Assembly: GCA_021498095.1 (NCBI GenBank)
Contig: JAIZWK010000001.1
Location: 740,448-804,447, forward strand
Direction: 5' to 3'
Length of the DNA stretch: 64,000 bases
From: Candidatus Harpocratesius repetitus
Lineage (GTDB): Archaea; Asgardarchaeota; Lokiarchaeia; Sigyniarchaeales; Promethearchaeaceae
This document shows, in pieces, positions 45,109 through 54,951 of the stretch. The position numbers were made by a program, and so were the translations under genes. The notes beneath the pieces are model-generated. The model was not told the DNA's origin. It made no database searches and saw nothing but the letters and a program-made list of their open reading frames with translations. The first letter of the stretch is position 1; each line of letters begins with the position of its first letter.

Positions 45109-45274
45109 TGCAGGGGGTGTGCTTTATTCATGATTCTCGAGATGAAAATCATATCGAACACACGTATTCCTTTGAAACGGGATCTTAAGTCCCGCGCCGT
45201 TAATCGGTCTGACCCATCGATTCGTCGTTCTCGAAGGATTCCGGCAACCTTTGACCAGGCTTGGCTACCCCTGC
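45109..45274 (-). tRNA. tRNA-Leu (TAA) with insertions in the D-arm and the T-loop
   Basis: Acceptor GCAGGGG/CCCCTGC, discriminator A. Anticodon arm CGGGA-CTTAAGA-TCCCG. Class II variable arm TTC-AAAG-GAA. T-stem GTGTG/CACAC. A 51-nt insertion follows GTCAAAGG (around position 25) and re-enters at CGCGGGA. It contains GCCG...CGGC and AATCG...CGATT pairings. A second insertion of 30 nt sits in the T-loop after TTCGA, with ATGATT/AATCAT as its hairpin. Removal of both leaves 85 nt, normal for archaeal tRNA-Leu. CCA is not encoded. Two non-canonical introns in one tRNA is unusual. Confidence 0.85.
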
Positions 45275-45343
45275 ACAAAAATGACAAAAACGTCATTTTA
45301 TCTTCATCGACCTTATAGAAAGAATCTCCGATCTAATGTCACC

Positions 45344-45384
45344 AATGGGACACGCTATAAAAAGATTTTGGCACTATACTAGAG
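45344..45384 (-). promoter_or_regulatory. Upstream sequence shared by the two tRNA-Leu genes (copy at TAA gene)
   Basis: On the reverse strand, TAGTGCCAAAATCTTTTTAT and the following CCCAT word lie about 70-110 bases before the tRNA 5' end. A similar sequence, TAGTGCCATAAATTTTTTAT, lies at 55588-55628, the corresponding distance from tRNA-Leu(CAA). This is either a shared promoter element or evidence that the loci are duplicates. Confidence 0.4.
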
Positions 45385-45473
45385 TAAACTCGAGAGAGTT
45401 GGATGTGAGCAATTGAGAGCGACTTGAGAAGATATAAAAAGTATTTGTTTATATTTTAATATTCACAATAATA

Positions 45474-45797
45474 ACGAAGTGGTTTTTTCTATACGATCTT
45501 CGTTCTGTTTGTATGTTGTATGCAAGTTTTAAGACTTTCGCTTCGACATACATCAGAAGTTATTCAAAAAGAGTGTTCTTGCGCTTAAATTTCATTTCAG
45601 TCCTACTTAGTGACCAAATTTTCAAATGGCAAATAACGGAGATTCTTTCCAGATCAACCTGCTTTGTCTTTATGTCTCCAAACCTTGTCTAAGTTCGATA
45701 TGGTAGAAGAATTTTGGAATTCTGTACGTTTAGTACATTTATTAATTCTCAAATCTTTAAAAATTGTAGGATCAGATCTAAAGTTAATAGCAGATCG
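45474..45797 (+). pseudogene. IS transposase 5' fragment (copy A)
   Basis: This segment is about 85-90% identical by eye to 51683-52004, where the sequence continues into a longer transposase relic. It encodes, in broken frame, the region around the N-terminal half of the transposase (FSNGK..RRFF..QPAL-type and KLDMVEEFWNSV, then LKIVGSDLKLIADR). It ends abruptly within LIAD, where a reverse-transcriptase relic begins. No transposase downstream portion is present here. Confidence 0.6.
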
Positions 45798-46798
45798 TAG
45801 TGTACAAGATGCAATCAATCAAATATAGGATTTTCTTCGAGTACGGAAAGGAAAAGTTACTAGTGCTTGGAACCTCAATGCCGATATTACTAGTTGTTTT
45901 GACAATATCAACCATCAGATCTTGATTGAGAAAATTCCTGTATTCAGAAATACAATAAAAAGTTGGTTAAAAGCAGGTATTATAGAATTTGGAAATCTTT
46001 TTCCAACCATCTAAACAACACCCAAGGAGAAATAATTAGCCCTTTATTGGCAAATATTGCACTTCATGGCATAAACCTTAAATTTGGTGGTTTCTCTAAA
46101 TATGGAAACTATCTAACTCATAGTTTAAGAAGAGGAAAAAACAAAGGAATTTCCTTAATCCGTTATGCTGATGATTTGTTATAATTGCACCTTCTAAAAA
46201 AGTTATTGTAGAATATGTTATTCCTAAAATACAGAGTTTTCTTTCATCTAGTGGGCTTTCTTTAAATTTAAGAAAAACGCATATAGTCTACCAAGAAGAA
46301 GGATTTGATTTTTTAAGATTTAATATTCGCCAATTTTCAAAAGCAAAATATACTATATGCTTGTATAAACCATTCAAATCCGCAACACAGCGTGTTCTCA
46401 AGAAAATTAAGGAATTCTTAAATCATAATAAGCAAGCGACTCAAGCGGACATAATTAAATACTTGAATCCAATCATTAAAGGTTGGTGTAATTTCTATCG
46501 CTACAATAATGCCAAAGGTACTTTCCGTTACGTGGATTATCGTATCTGGAAAATATTATGGTATTAGTGTTGCCGTCGTCACCTACACAAAGGAAAGAAA
46601 TGGATCAAAAAGAAATATTTTCAAGTAGTTGATCACAAGAAATAGGTGTTTAATTGTGATAAAGTTTATCAGTTATGTTCAGCAGCAAGAATCAAAGTAA
46701 ATGCTCAGTACTATGTGAAAGTTCGTGGAAATGCCTCTCCATTTGACCCAAATCTTCGGTAATACTGGATAATGCGACAGAAGCGTGGAAAATCCTAA
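45798..46798 (+). pseudogene. Group II intron reverse transcriptase/maturase relic
   Basis: Collinear pieces in three frames: RSVQDAINQI, RKGKVTSAWNLNADITSCFDNINHQIL (RT domains 2-3), GEIISPLLANIALHGI (domain 4), ISLIRYADDL (domain 5 catalytic YADD), VIIAPSKK, and EEGFDFLRF. A maturase X-domain piece follows, LNPIIKGWCNFYRYNNAKGTFRYVD, then RHLHKGKKWIKKKYF and a Lys/Arg-rich tail. At least two frameshifts and several stops. Bacterial-type group II elements are known in some archaea by lateral transfer. The N-terminus is missing and joins directly to a transposase fragment. Confidence 0.75.
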
Positions 46799-46893
46799 TC
46801 AATAACAAGTTGGAAACAACTTTGAGTCTGGGTTTAATTGGAAAAGTAAAGACCTAGAGACATGGCGACATGTAGGGATTTTCAAGGCGCGAG

Positions 46894-46922
46894 CCACGTG
46901 CGGAGAAACTCGCACGCGTGGT
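46894..46922 (+). other. GC-rich hairpin, likely group II intron RNA remnant
   Basis: CCACGTGCG pairs with CGCACGCGTGG (a 2-nt bulge) around the loop GAGAAACT. The stem-loop GAGCCxxxTGCG..GAAA..CGCAxxxxGGTT followed by a G-rich run (GAGGGGGGTG, 46931-46940) is a recurrent feature beside the reverse-transcriptase ORF of bacterial group II introns, which agrees with the relic just upstream. Confidence 0.45.
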
Positions 46923-46978
46923 TACAAAAAGAGGGGGGTGTCGTAAAACATCCTCCTTATTTAACCCTAAAAAAGTTA

Positions 46979-49060
46979 TTACTGAACTGATTTGGGAATG
47001 GACGGCGATATTTCGAATCTTTTTCCTAAAACTATAATCAATACCGCAAAAGAACACATAAAGATGAAGATCGGATACCCTGAAATTTGGTTTGTTCCAG
47101 GTTCTTTTTCCGTAAAACCGCCATCGGTAATATTCCATCCGAAAGTATCAATGATATACTGTCGAGCCTCGACTGCGGATTTGCTGTACTGCGAATTTCC
47201 TGCATCAAATGAAACGTTACTCTGTAAAGGCAATTTCGACCAATGTTGCAAAATACTATTATAATTTTCAGTTGACAATTCAACATCACAAAACATCCCT
47301 TCCATATCGGTTACCGATGATACATTCCAGCTACCGAGGTTTTGATCGAAAGCTGAAGCTCCATCGAACATGTGGCTCATATCTGTAACGGCCGAAACAT
47401 CCCAACTGCTTAAATCTTGATTAAAAGAAACAGCATTACGAAACATACATTGCATAGTTTTTACCGATGAAACATCCCAACCACTAATATCTTGATTGAA
47501 AGAAGAAGCGCCATCGAACATACATTTCATCCTTTTTACTGAACCTGTATTCCAATTGCTTAAATCTTGATTAAATGAAGTGGCATTGGCGAACATATAA
47601 TCCATATTTCTCGCTATATGAACGTCCCAACTGCTTATATCCTGATTAAATGAAGTAGCATTGGCGAACATACACCACATATTTTCCACCAAAGTTGTAT
47701 GCCATGCACTGATATTCTGGTTGAAAGATGCCGCATTTTTGAACATTTCGGGCATATAAAGAACATTACGCAAATTCCATTTACCAATATCTTGATTGAA
47801 TGAAAAAGCTCCAGAGAACATGGCACCCATGGATATCACATTTGATACATCCCAATTTCCGATATCTTGATTGAATGCAAAAGCATTTCCAAACATCCAA
47901 TCCATACTGGTCACGCTTGATACATCCCAACTGCCTATATCTTGATTGAATGAAGAAGCACCATCAAACATCCAATACATATCAGTTACACTGGATACAT
48001 CCCAATTACCTATATCCTGATTAAATGCCGAAGCTCTTTCGAACATACCACCCATATTCCAAACGGCCGATACGTTCCAATCACCGATATACTGATTGAA
48101 AGAAGTAGCATCGCAGAACATTTGATACATGGTAGTTACAGAAGATACATCCCAACCACCAATGTTTTGGTTAAACGAAAAAGCAGCATCAAACATGTAT
48201 GTCATATCCGTTACTCTTGAAACATTCCAGCCGCCGATGTCTTGATTGAACGATTGAGCATCCCAAAACATTCCAAGCATATTTGTTACCGAAGATACAT
48301 CCCATTTTCCGATATCTTGATTGAACGAATGTGCATGCAAAAACATACGCTCCATATCGGTCACACCCGATACATCCCAATTTCCGATATTCTGGTTGAA
48401 CGAGAAGGTTCCCCAAAACATGCAGTACATTTTTGTTACAGAAGAAACATTCCAAGAGTTCATATTTCCACTACTTCCTAATTTCTTACAACCCCAAAAG
48501 GTTCCGCTTAAATCAGTTGTTCCGCTTAAATCGGGAGAATCGGTGGCTGTTAAATTCAAATTTTCGCATCCTGCAAAATACCATCCAGAATTTCCCAATC
48601 CCAAAGATCCCCACTGCAGAATTTCCGTTATTTTCAGCCTATCTCCGTCAAAATCAAAGCACCATCCGACAATAGTTCCGTAAATGATTAGGGTGTAAGT
48701 ACCGGCCGCAGAATAGGTGTGCGTGACTTCTGCCTGATTCCAAACGGTGATGGTATCACTTGTTCCATCGCCCCAGTTCACCGTGAAGTTGTACGTACCC
48801 GAAGATTCCAAAGGTAATCTTATCTGATTGTCATTGCTTGATCCTCCGCTGTGTAAAGCGGTGTTCCACACGGAAATAAAACTTTCGGGGTTCGCATCAG
48901 CAGGAATACAGTTTCCCTTTTTCGGTTCTGACTGCAATGTCAAATTTGAATCGTGCATTTGGGAAGAAAAAAAGAAAGAAAAAAGAGGGGTCAAACTTCC
49001 TATTCCAAATATGCATAAAATAATGAAGATTTGCCATTTATTTTTCATGATATATTTCAT
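46979..49060 (-). CDS. BspA-like DUF285 repeat surface protein
   Basis: About 693 residues from ATG 49060 (49048 is the next; the frame runs to 49117). A signal peptide [18 protein letters not shown] is followed by a domain with [16 protein letters not shown]...[11 protein letters not shown], a PKD-like fold. Fifteen consecutive 25-residue repeats of the form [23 protein letters not shown] make up the middle. After the last repeat there is a C-terminal membrane helix ([19 protein letters not shown]) and a short basic tail, so the repeats should face outside the cell. DUF285 proteins are common in Mycoplasma, Listeria and protists. The G+C content here is clearly above that of the neighbours, suggesting transfer. 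Confidence 0.85.
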   Translation of the reverse strand: MKYIMKNKWQIFIILCIFGIGSLTPLFSFFFSSQMHDSNLTLQSEPKKGNCIPADANPESFISVWNTALHSGGSSNDNQIRLPLESSGTYNFTVNWGDGTSDTITVWNQAEVTHTYSAAGTYTLIIYGTIVGWCFDFDGDRLKITEILQWGSLGLGNSGWYFAGCENLNLTATDSPDLSGTTDLSGTFWGCKKLGSSGNMNSWNVSSVTKMYCMFWGTFSFNQNIGNWDVSGVTDMERMFLHAHSFNQDIGKWDVSSVTNMLGMFWDAQSFNQDIGGWNVSRVTDMTYMFDAAFSFNQNIGGWDVSSVTTMYQMFCDATSFNQYIGDWNVSAVWNMGGMFERASAFNQDIGNWDVSSVTDMYWMFDGASSFNQDIGSWDVSSVTSMDWMFGNAFAFNQDIGNWDVSNVISMGAMFSGAFSFNQDIGKWNLRNVLYMPEMFKNAASFNQNISAWHTTLVENMWCMFANATSFNQDISSWDVHIARNMDYMFANATSFNQDLSNWNTGSVKRMKCMFDGASSFNQDISGWDVSSVKTMQCMFRNAVSFNQDLSSWDVSAVTDMSHMFDGASAFDQNLGSWNVSSVTDMEGMFCDVELSTENYNSILQHWSKLPLQSNVSFDAGNSQYSKSAVEARQYIIDTFGWNITDGGFTEKEPGTNQISGYPIFIFMCSFAVLIIVLGKRFEISPSIPKSVQ
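47297..48421 (-). repeat. Fifteen in-frame 75-bp DUF285 repeats
   Basis: Each unit is exactly 25 codons, from MF to the next MF, with no length variation over 1125 bases. Units differ mainly at a few positions ([19 protein letters not shown] versus [15 protein letters not shown]). Two pairs of units are nearly identical, implying recent copying. Perfect phase and regular length suggest that repeat number can change by recombination. Confidence 0.9.
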
Positions 49061-49089
49061 CCTATAAGATAATGTTTTTTTACATTTTA

Positions 49090-50312
49090 TCAATTTTGTG
49101 GGTGAGTTAAATCCCATGCAGCCGTAAAAAGATCCACCGCATTTAAGAGCTTGGTTTCACCAAAATGGTCCGGATCCGAAGATTCAGGTCCACTTGTGGT
49201 CAAAAGCCATTTAATTTGTTCTAAGGTCAATTCTGGAAAATATGCCCATAATAAAGCCGCGACAGCTGCTACTATCGGTGTAGCCGCAGATGTGTCTCCA
49301 AAGTCATGAGTATAACTTTTATCCGTAAAAGTGCTGTATTTGTCATTAGTATACGTTGTGGTAAAAATATCTTTACCTGGGGCAAGCACGTCGATGGAAT
49401 TTTTGCCGTAATTTGATGCATGATTGTCGTTGAAATACAATTGTTTATGATTGTAATCTACAGCCCCAACAGAAAGAACTCCATCAAGTTGTGATGGATA
49501 ATGATTTCTTTCATCATCAATTTTATCTAAATCTTTGTTATCGTTACCTGCGGATGCTATTAATAATAACTGTTTACACACACTTGTTTCATTTGTATCT
49601 AATATTGTATTTGTATCATCATCATCATAACCTCCAAATGACATAGAAATAATATTGCATCCATCATAAAATGCTTTTTCTACAGCTGAACTTGCATCAT
49701 TGGGATCATAATTAAAATTATCATTAATTTTTGCAATTTTATAGTTTATTACTTGTACTACATTGCATAAACCGGCAATGCCTGCAATTCCTTTACTGTT
49801 ATGATGTTCAGCAGCAACAATCCCTAAGCACCATGTTCCGTGGTAGAAATCTTCCTCTTCTGGTATAGTTGCCTGATCACAAATGGCATTTTCATGATTA
49901 GCATTTTTTTATCAATGTTATCCCCTCAATCTTCGTGATTTCTGTCGTATCCGCAGTCGATTATCCCTATTTTTATTTTAGGGACAGTATTATGCATAAA
50001 TTTAGCGTATATTATATCCCAAACGGCGTAAATATTTAGATCTTTTAAGTAGTTTTCTTGATAAGATAAATATGGATCTTTATCTTCACCCGTTTCATAA
50101 TCCTCAAGATACTTATTTTCATTCGGATTTGTTCTAAAAATATATTTTTCAAAATAATCACTCAATCCATCGAGATCGGAATCAATTTGAGCAGAAAATA
50201 CCCCCCAAACGTGGTAACCGAGTGCATTAGAAAAACCAAATGTAGGCAATATGAGAATTACCCCGAACAATACTATTATTGATAGTTTATTCTTTCTTTT
50301 CACATTCATCAC
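49090..50312 (-). pseudogene. Secreted subtilisin-like (S8) protease, inactivated
   Basis: The frame starts at 50312 with a signal-like helix KLSIIVLFGVILILPTFGF and a Ca-binding-like DSDLDGLSDYFEK. Catalytic Asp is in IKIGIIDCGYD. After HED an in-frame TGA occurs (about 49931, replacing a likely Trp), then a one-base deletion in an A run. Catalytic His is in FYHGTWCLGIVAAEHH, Ser in GDTSAATPIVAAVAALLW, and oxyanion Asn in ASAGNDNKD, all in the frame ending 49090. So all catalytic parts remain but a stop and frameshift break the gene. The stop lies 30 bases before the DUF285 start, so they were probably an operon. Confidence 0.75.
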
Positions 50313-50619
50313 CTTTTAGTGGCTCAAATGACATTTTGTCATTTATACAAAAAGAAGTTAGTATTCGTACTTTTTGAATATTATGACTTTTGAAATTTAC
50401 TAAAACATACACGATGTATTAATCTTTTTTCTTTTAATTCACTTTTATCTACTAATTGTTTTGTTTATTCTTTCTCCACTTTCAGACAATAAACCATATT
50501 TATAAAGAGTATCGGTGGTATGAACGCATTCCAAGAATTTCAATTAATTCAAACCTTGACGAAACACGGTTACTTTTTTTCAAAAGGCAATATGTTTCCG
50601 TAAATTAAACCTTATACCA

Positions 50620-51223
50620 GGGTTTTTTCGACAAATCCATTTGAAAAATTATAATAAATTGATTTTACAATCGCCAATTATAAATTCGGCGCATTGAATG
50701 TCTGCTTTGATTAGTTATCACTCATAATCTAATGAACATGAGTTGATCATTATTATTTCGCTCTTAATTGTGTTCTTGATGGGTAATAAGCCGATTTTCC
50801 CTATTGCATGTTGTCCATCTCCAATTAAATTTCTTCTTTTTTTTACAATGCCATGTATTCCTCCATTTTTGCCCCGTATATGATATACAAAGAACCATTC
50901 GATGGTTCCAAGCATTATAATTGTATTTGCAATCTTTTTCTCCGCCTATTTTCTTGATATTCAGCTCTCACGTCGTATTTTTGTAATTTTTTTTCTTTGC
51001 AGCAATCAACAGAGATAACGGTCAAATCTTGAATTTTTTCGATGCAAAGTATCTCATTTATTGATTTTTCAAAGAATTCTAAATTTGATATAACAATATG
51101 ATGTCGCTGAATTAAGAGAAAGGATGAACAAAATAACGAATTAGAATTCATTTAACTCCTATATCATATAATTAAGCCTTTAAATCTCCTTCTAAATTTT
51201 GAATGGATTTGTCGAAGAAACCC
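50620..51223 (-). mobile_element. 604-bp IS remnant with ~28-bp terminal inverted repeats
   Basis: GGGTTTTTTCGACAAATCCA at 50620 and, on the opposite strand, GGGTTTCTTCGACAAATCCA from 51223 are inverted copies over about 28 bp with few mismatches. The interior carries two overlapping minus-strand frames (51151-50915 and 50915-50718) that look like one broken gene. FFVYHIRGKNGGIHGIVKKR has the spacing of the YxxHxxxDxxNGIxHGIxxT block of DDE transposases (IS5-like), but this is weak. No clear target-site duplication. Confidence 0.5.
50718..51151 (-). pseudogene. Probable transposase relic inside the 604-bp IS
   Basis: A 78-codon frame from 51151 and a 65-codon frame ending at 50718 overlap at 50915 with one frameshift. 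The first has FEKSINEILCIEKIQDLTVISVDCCKE, the second GKNGGIHGIVKK and AIGKIGLLPIKN. Position between inverted repeats is the main support; the protein match is faint. Confidence 0.35.
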
Positions 51224-51546
51224 CACTTAACCATATTCAGATATTAACTATCAACAAAGGCTATATTGGTGAAATATATCGCTCATTCATATAAAAGATC
51301 AGAAAGTAAATAAAAGAGATATTATTTTGTTTGATAATAAATGAAGATTTATCAACTTAATATTGATAATATCATTAAAAATGTAATTGGTTTTTTGTAG
51401 TTTTTATGGTCTTGAAATTTTCATAAAATCCTAATTTTATTTCAAATTCGTTAGAATTTTTCAAATTTTACTTCATTGCAGGAATACATTACAATTTTGA
51501 GAGATAAAGGGAATAATTTAAAAGCTAAGCTTTCTTACCCGTAAAT
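51224..51546. other. Intergenic spacer between IS relics
   Basis: About 320 AT-rich bases with no open frame or tRNA. Confidence 0.35.
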
Positions 51547-52848
51547 ATGTCGACAAATCTTCAGGAAAATCCATCGGTCGGCGCCGATATCGGACAAATT
51601 ACTCCCAATCAGATTAATCCGCAGTTACTTTTAGATATTGCAGAGGTCATAGATCATGTGATTTCCCAAAAATGCCTTCAAAACGAAATGGTTTTTCATA
51701 CACGATCTTCGTTCTGTTTGTATGTTGTATGCAAGTTTTAAGACTTTCGCCCCGACATAGATCAGAAGTTATTCAAAAAAAGTGTTCTCGCGCTCAAATT
51801 TCATTTCAATCCTACTTAGTTACCAAATTTTCAAATGATAAACAACGGAGATTCTTCCCTGATCAACCTGCTTTTTCTCGATGTCTTCAAACTTTGTCTA
51901 AGTTAGATTTAGTTGAAGAATCTTGGAATTCTGTACTTTTAGCACATTAATTAATTCTCAAATCTCTAAAAATTGTAGGTTCAGATCTAAAGTTAATAGC
52001 AGATTATACTGATATGCCGTGCAAGAAAAATAAAGACGATCCATATTGTTTCGGGAAAAAAGAAGGCAAAACAGTTCATCGAACGATTAGTTTTTCCGTT
52101 ATTTAGGTGATTTTCATCAAATGATTGACAATTTCAAGATTAAAAAGCGTCAAGATAAACTTCCTTTGTTTCAAAAAATCCATTAAATTCTAGTTTCTAA
52201 CGGCTTTTCTATAAAATATGCCATGCTTGATAGAGGTTTTTATCGTAAACGAATACTAAAGTTCTTTCTGCAGAAGCACATAACCGTGATTATGCCTGGA
52301 AGAAAATGTGCACAGACAAAACAAAAAATCATGAACTACTTAAATGGAGTAGGTAAAAGATACTGCAAAAGTATGATTAAGGGCAAATACGTAAAAAAGA
52401 AAGGATTTTCACCTATAAAATTCGATCTTCTGCTTTTTGCTAAACGCAGATTTAATTTAAAAGAAATCATTCAAGATTTTAATCAAAAAAGATCAGTGAA
52501 CAAGTCGCCAGCAGCCGTATTTTTCCCCTAATTGTTATGCTCTGCTCAAAATCAAGCATAAAAACCTTACACGGCAACGAGAATTATATCCGAGATCTTT
52601 AACGCCAAATTTGGTTAATAGAAATTGCATTTCGTGAAATAAATCGGTTAGGAATTGCATAAAAGGTACAAGATCGCAATAGCCGGCTGAATATTATGGG
52701 AGTTCGGTGCTTTTTGTGCAATATATGGCAGACACAACGATTTCTGATAAAAAGAAACGATCCTACCGCAGCAGACTTAGAATTGAATGAAATTCTTGGA
52801 ATGTGCCCAAATCATCGGTATCCACTATATTTATCATCCATGAGATGA
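51547..52848 (+). pseudogene. IS4/ISH3-like transposase relic (copy B)
   Basis: Collinear frame pieces: MSTNLQENPSVGADIGQITPN, then after a frameshift RHRSEVIQKKCSRAQISFQSYL and FSNDKQRRFFPDQPAFSRCLQ. Next comes LKLIADYTDMPCKKNKDDPYCFG (first catalytic Asp region), then LDRGFYRKRILKFFLQKHITVIMP (second Asp, DRGFY), and IEIAFREINRLGIA (catalytic Glu, Y-R-E-type block). At least three frameshifts/stops. The DRGFY and FREINR blocks place it among ISH3/ISC1225-like members of the IS4 superfamily. Confidence 0.7.
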
Positions 52849-52978
52849 AAAGAACAATATATTCATAGATTAACGAATGGATTAATCTTAAATAGATGAA
52901 AAAGGATCAATTATATAGTGAATGTTGTTTATTAAAAAATATTTATCAAACAACCTTTGAATCGAAGGAAATTTATAA

Positions 52979-54895
52979 ATGTATTTTAAAAACATAAACT
53001 CTCTTGAGATATTGAGGGAAAAAATTAGCGAATATTTAGAAAAAGTTGGCAATATTATCGTTGAGCTTGATTCTAACGGAAAAATTCAATTAATAAATAA
53101 ATATGGTTTAGATCTTTTAGGAGTTTCTAGTGATGAAATAATTGGAAAATCATGGTTTGAAAATTTTATACCAGAAGAGGAAAGGAAATCAATAAGTAAA
53201 GTTTTTAGCATGCTAATGAACGGAGACATCGAGAATGTAGAGTTCTATTCTAATATTATAATTACAAAAAGAAAAGAAAAACGCATGATAAAATGGTATA
53301 ATACCTTATTAATTGATGATAATGGAAAAAATGTCGGAGTTTTGAGTTCTGGAACAGATGTCACAGAACTAAGCAAAGCTCAAGAAAATCTGGAAAAAAA
53401 TCGAGAAATGTTGCGAATAACTCTCAATTATTCTCCATTAGCTATTATTTCGAGTGATCTTAACGACGTTATTACAAATTGTAATGAGGCTACAGTAAAA
53501 TTATTTCATGCTCAATCAGAACAAGAATTAATTGGTAAAAATTACATATCCCTTTTTGAAGAAAATGATCATAAAAAAATTGCTCTGAATTTAAAAAAAA
53601 TTCGAGATGTGGGCAAAAGGAAATGCTTGCGGTATAATTTTAAACGTTTAGATGGTTCTACTTTTCCTGGAGAACTTTCTGTAAGTTTAATTTATGATTC
53701 ACAAAAAAAACCGTTTGGAATTGTTTCAATCATTCAAAATATTTCCCGAAGAATAATAAGTGAAGAGACGCAGATAAAAAACCAAAAATACCAAGCACTT
53801 TCTTTAATGGCTGGCGGAATTGCCCATGATTTAAACAACGCACTAATGATTATTCAAGGAAATTTGGATCTAATTAAATTGAATGTTAAATCCGAAGAAA
53901 TCAAAGAAATGATTCTTGATATGGAAAATAGCATTGAAAATGTTAAGCAAAGCGTTAATTTTCTAATGTTTTATGGAAAACCTACTATAAAAAAAAGGCG
54001 AAATTGCAATATTAACAAGATAATTCAATCGTCAGTTAAATTTGTATCTCATGGATCCTCAAATGTTTTTATAATAGACACTGCAGAATTCCCTCTCAAA
54101 GTAGAATGTAATAGAAGCCAAATTTCACAAGTAATTACGAATATTTTGATCAATGCAGATCAATCAATGCCCAATGGAGGAGAAATTAGGGTTAAATCAT
54201 GTCTTATAAAAGCAACTGAAATTAAGGAGAAATATCCACAAGTTGTGAATAAAAGTCGGGATTATGTAGTAATTTCAGTGAAAGATCAAGGTGAAGGCAT
54301 AGATCCCAAAATTGCACCTTTTATCTTTGACCCATATTATACTACAAAAGAAACAGGTCATGGAATCGGTTTAGCTACTTCTCTTGCGATAATTAAAAAT
54401 CACAAAGGATATATGTTTTTTGAAAGTAAGAAAGGTATTGGAACCACTTTTTATATTTTTTTACCTCTTTCTTCTAAAAGTAGAGAAATTCATAAGCAGA
54501 ATAGCAACCTTCAAAAAGGGAGCAGAGATTTTTCTAACAAGCGAATTTTGATTATGGATGATGATGTTTTTGTTCAAAAAATAATTACAAAAATGATGAA
54601 ACATCTTAAAATTACTGCAAATATTGTTCCAAACGATAAAGTATGCATAGAAGAATTTAAAGCAGCGCATCTAAAGAAAAATTACTATGATTTAGTAATA
54701 CTGGATAATGTCATAATCGGTGGTAAATCTGGAAAAGAGGTAGTTAAAGAATTAAAAAAGATTGATCCTAAAGTTAAAGTGGTATTATCCAGCGGAACTT
54801 TCTTTCAAAATTTAGCTGATTTAGGATTTATCGATCAAATTCAAAAACCTTATGTATTGGAGCAAATTGAAGAGATTTTGAAGAAATACTTGTAA
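52979..54895 (+). CDS. Hybrid PAS-PAS sensor histidine kinase with receiver domain
   Basis: 638 residues, soluble. PAS domains at about 18-130 (IIVELDSNGKIQLINKYGLDLLG) and 145-262 (AIISSDLNDVITNCNEATVKLF). The dimerisation/phospho-acceptor box is GGIAHDLNNALMIIQ with His283. The ATPase N box VITNILINADQSMP, G1 KDQGEGIDPKIAPFIFDPYYTTK and G2 HGIGLATSLAIIKNH are intact. The C-terminal receiver ILIMDDDVFVQKII has phospho-acceptor Asp at about 576 in LVILDN. No membrane segment, so it senses a cytoplasmic signal. It sits alone in the island, with no separate response regulator. Probably of bacterial origin. Confidence 0.9.
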   Translation: MYFKNINSLEILREKISEYLEKVGNIIVELDSNGKIQLINKYGLDLLGVSSDEIIGKSWFENFIPEEERKSISKVFSMLMNGDIENVEFYSNIIITKRKEKRMIKWYNTLLIDDNGKNVGVLSSGTDVTELSKAQENLEKNREMLRITLNYSPLAIISSDLNDVITNCNEATVKLFHAQSEQELIGKNYISLFEENDHKKIALNLKKIRDVGKRKCLRYNFKRLDGSTFPGELSVSLIYDSQKKPFGIVSIIQNISRRIISEETQIKNQKYQALSLMAGGIAHDLNNALMIIQGNLDLIKLNVKSEEIKEMILDMENSIENVKQSVNFLMFYGKPTIKKRRNCNINKIIQSSVKFVSHGSSNVFIIDTAEFPLKVECNRSQISQVITNILINADQSMPNGGEIRVKSCLIKATEIKEKYPQVVNKSRDYVVISVKDQGEGIDPKIAPFIFDPYYTTKETGHGIGLATSLAIIKNHKGYMFFESKKGIGTTFYIFLPLSSKSREIHKQNSNLQKGSRDFSNKRILIMDDDVFVQKIITKMMKHLKITANIVPNDKVCIEEFKAAHLKKNYYDLVILDNVIIGGKSGKEVVKELKKIDPKVKVVLSSGTFFQNLADLGFIDQIQKPYVLEQIEEILKKYL

Positions 54896-54951
54896 TGTCT
54901 TTACACGGACAAACAGGTAAAAAATAGGAAGAAAAAAACAAAAACTCATAA

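Noticed and set aside
42419..45274. Integrase or other recombinase expected in a tRNA-bounded element
   Set aside because: Neither open gene shows tyrosine or serine recombinase motifs; both are simply unrecognised.
47297..48421. Regularly spaced repeats that could be mistaken for a CRISPR array
   Set aside because: Units are exactly 75 bp, lie in one reading frame and encode the 25-residue DUF285 motif; there are no variable spacers and no cas genes.
49926..49960. In-frame TGA of the subtilase as recoded tryptophan or selenocysteine
   Set aside because: A one-base frameshift follows within 30 bases, and the other genes here use TGA as a stop, so a dead gene is simpler.
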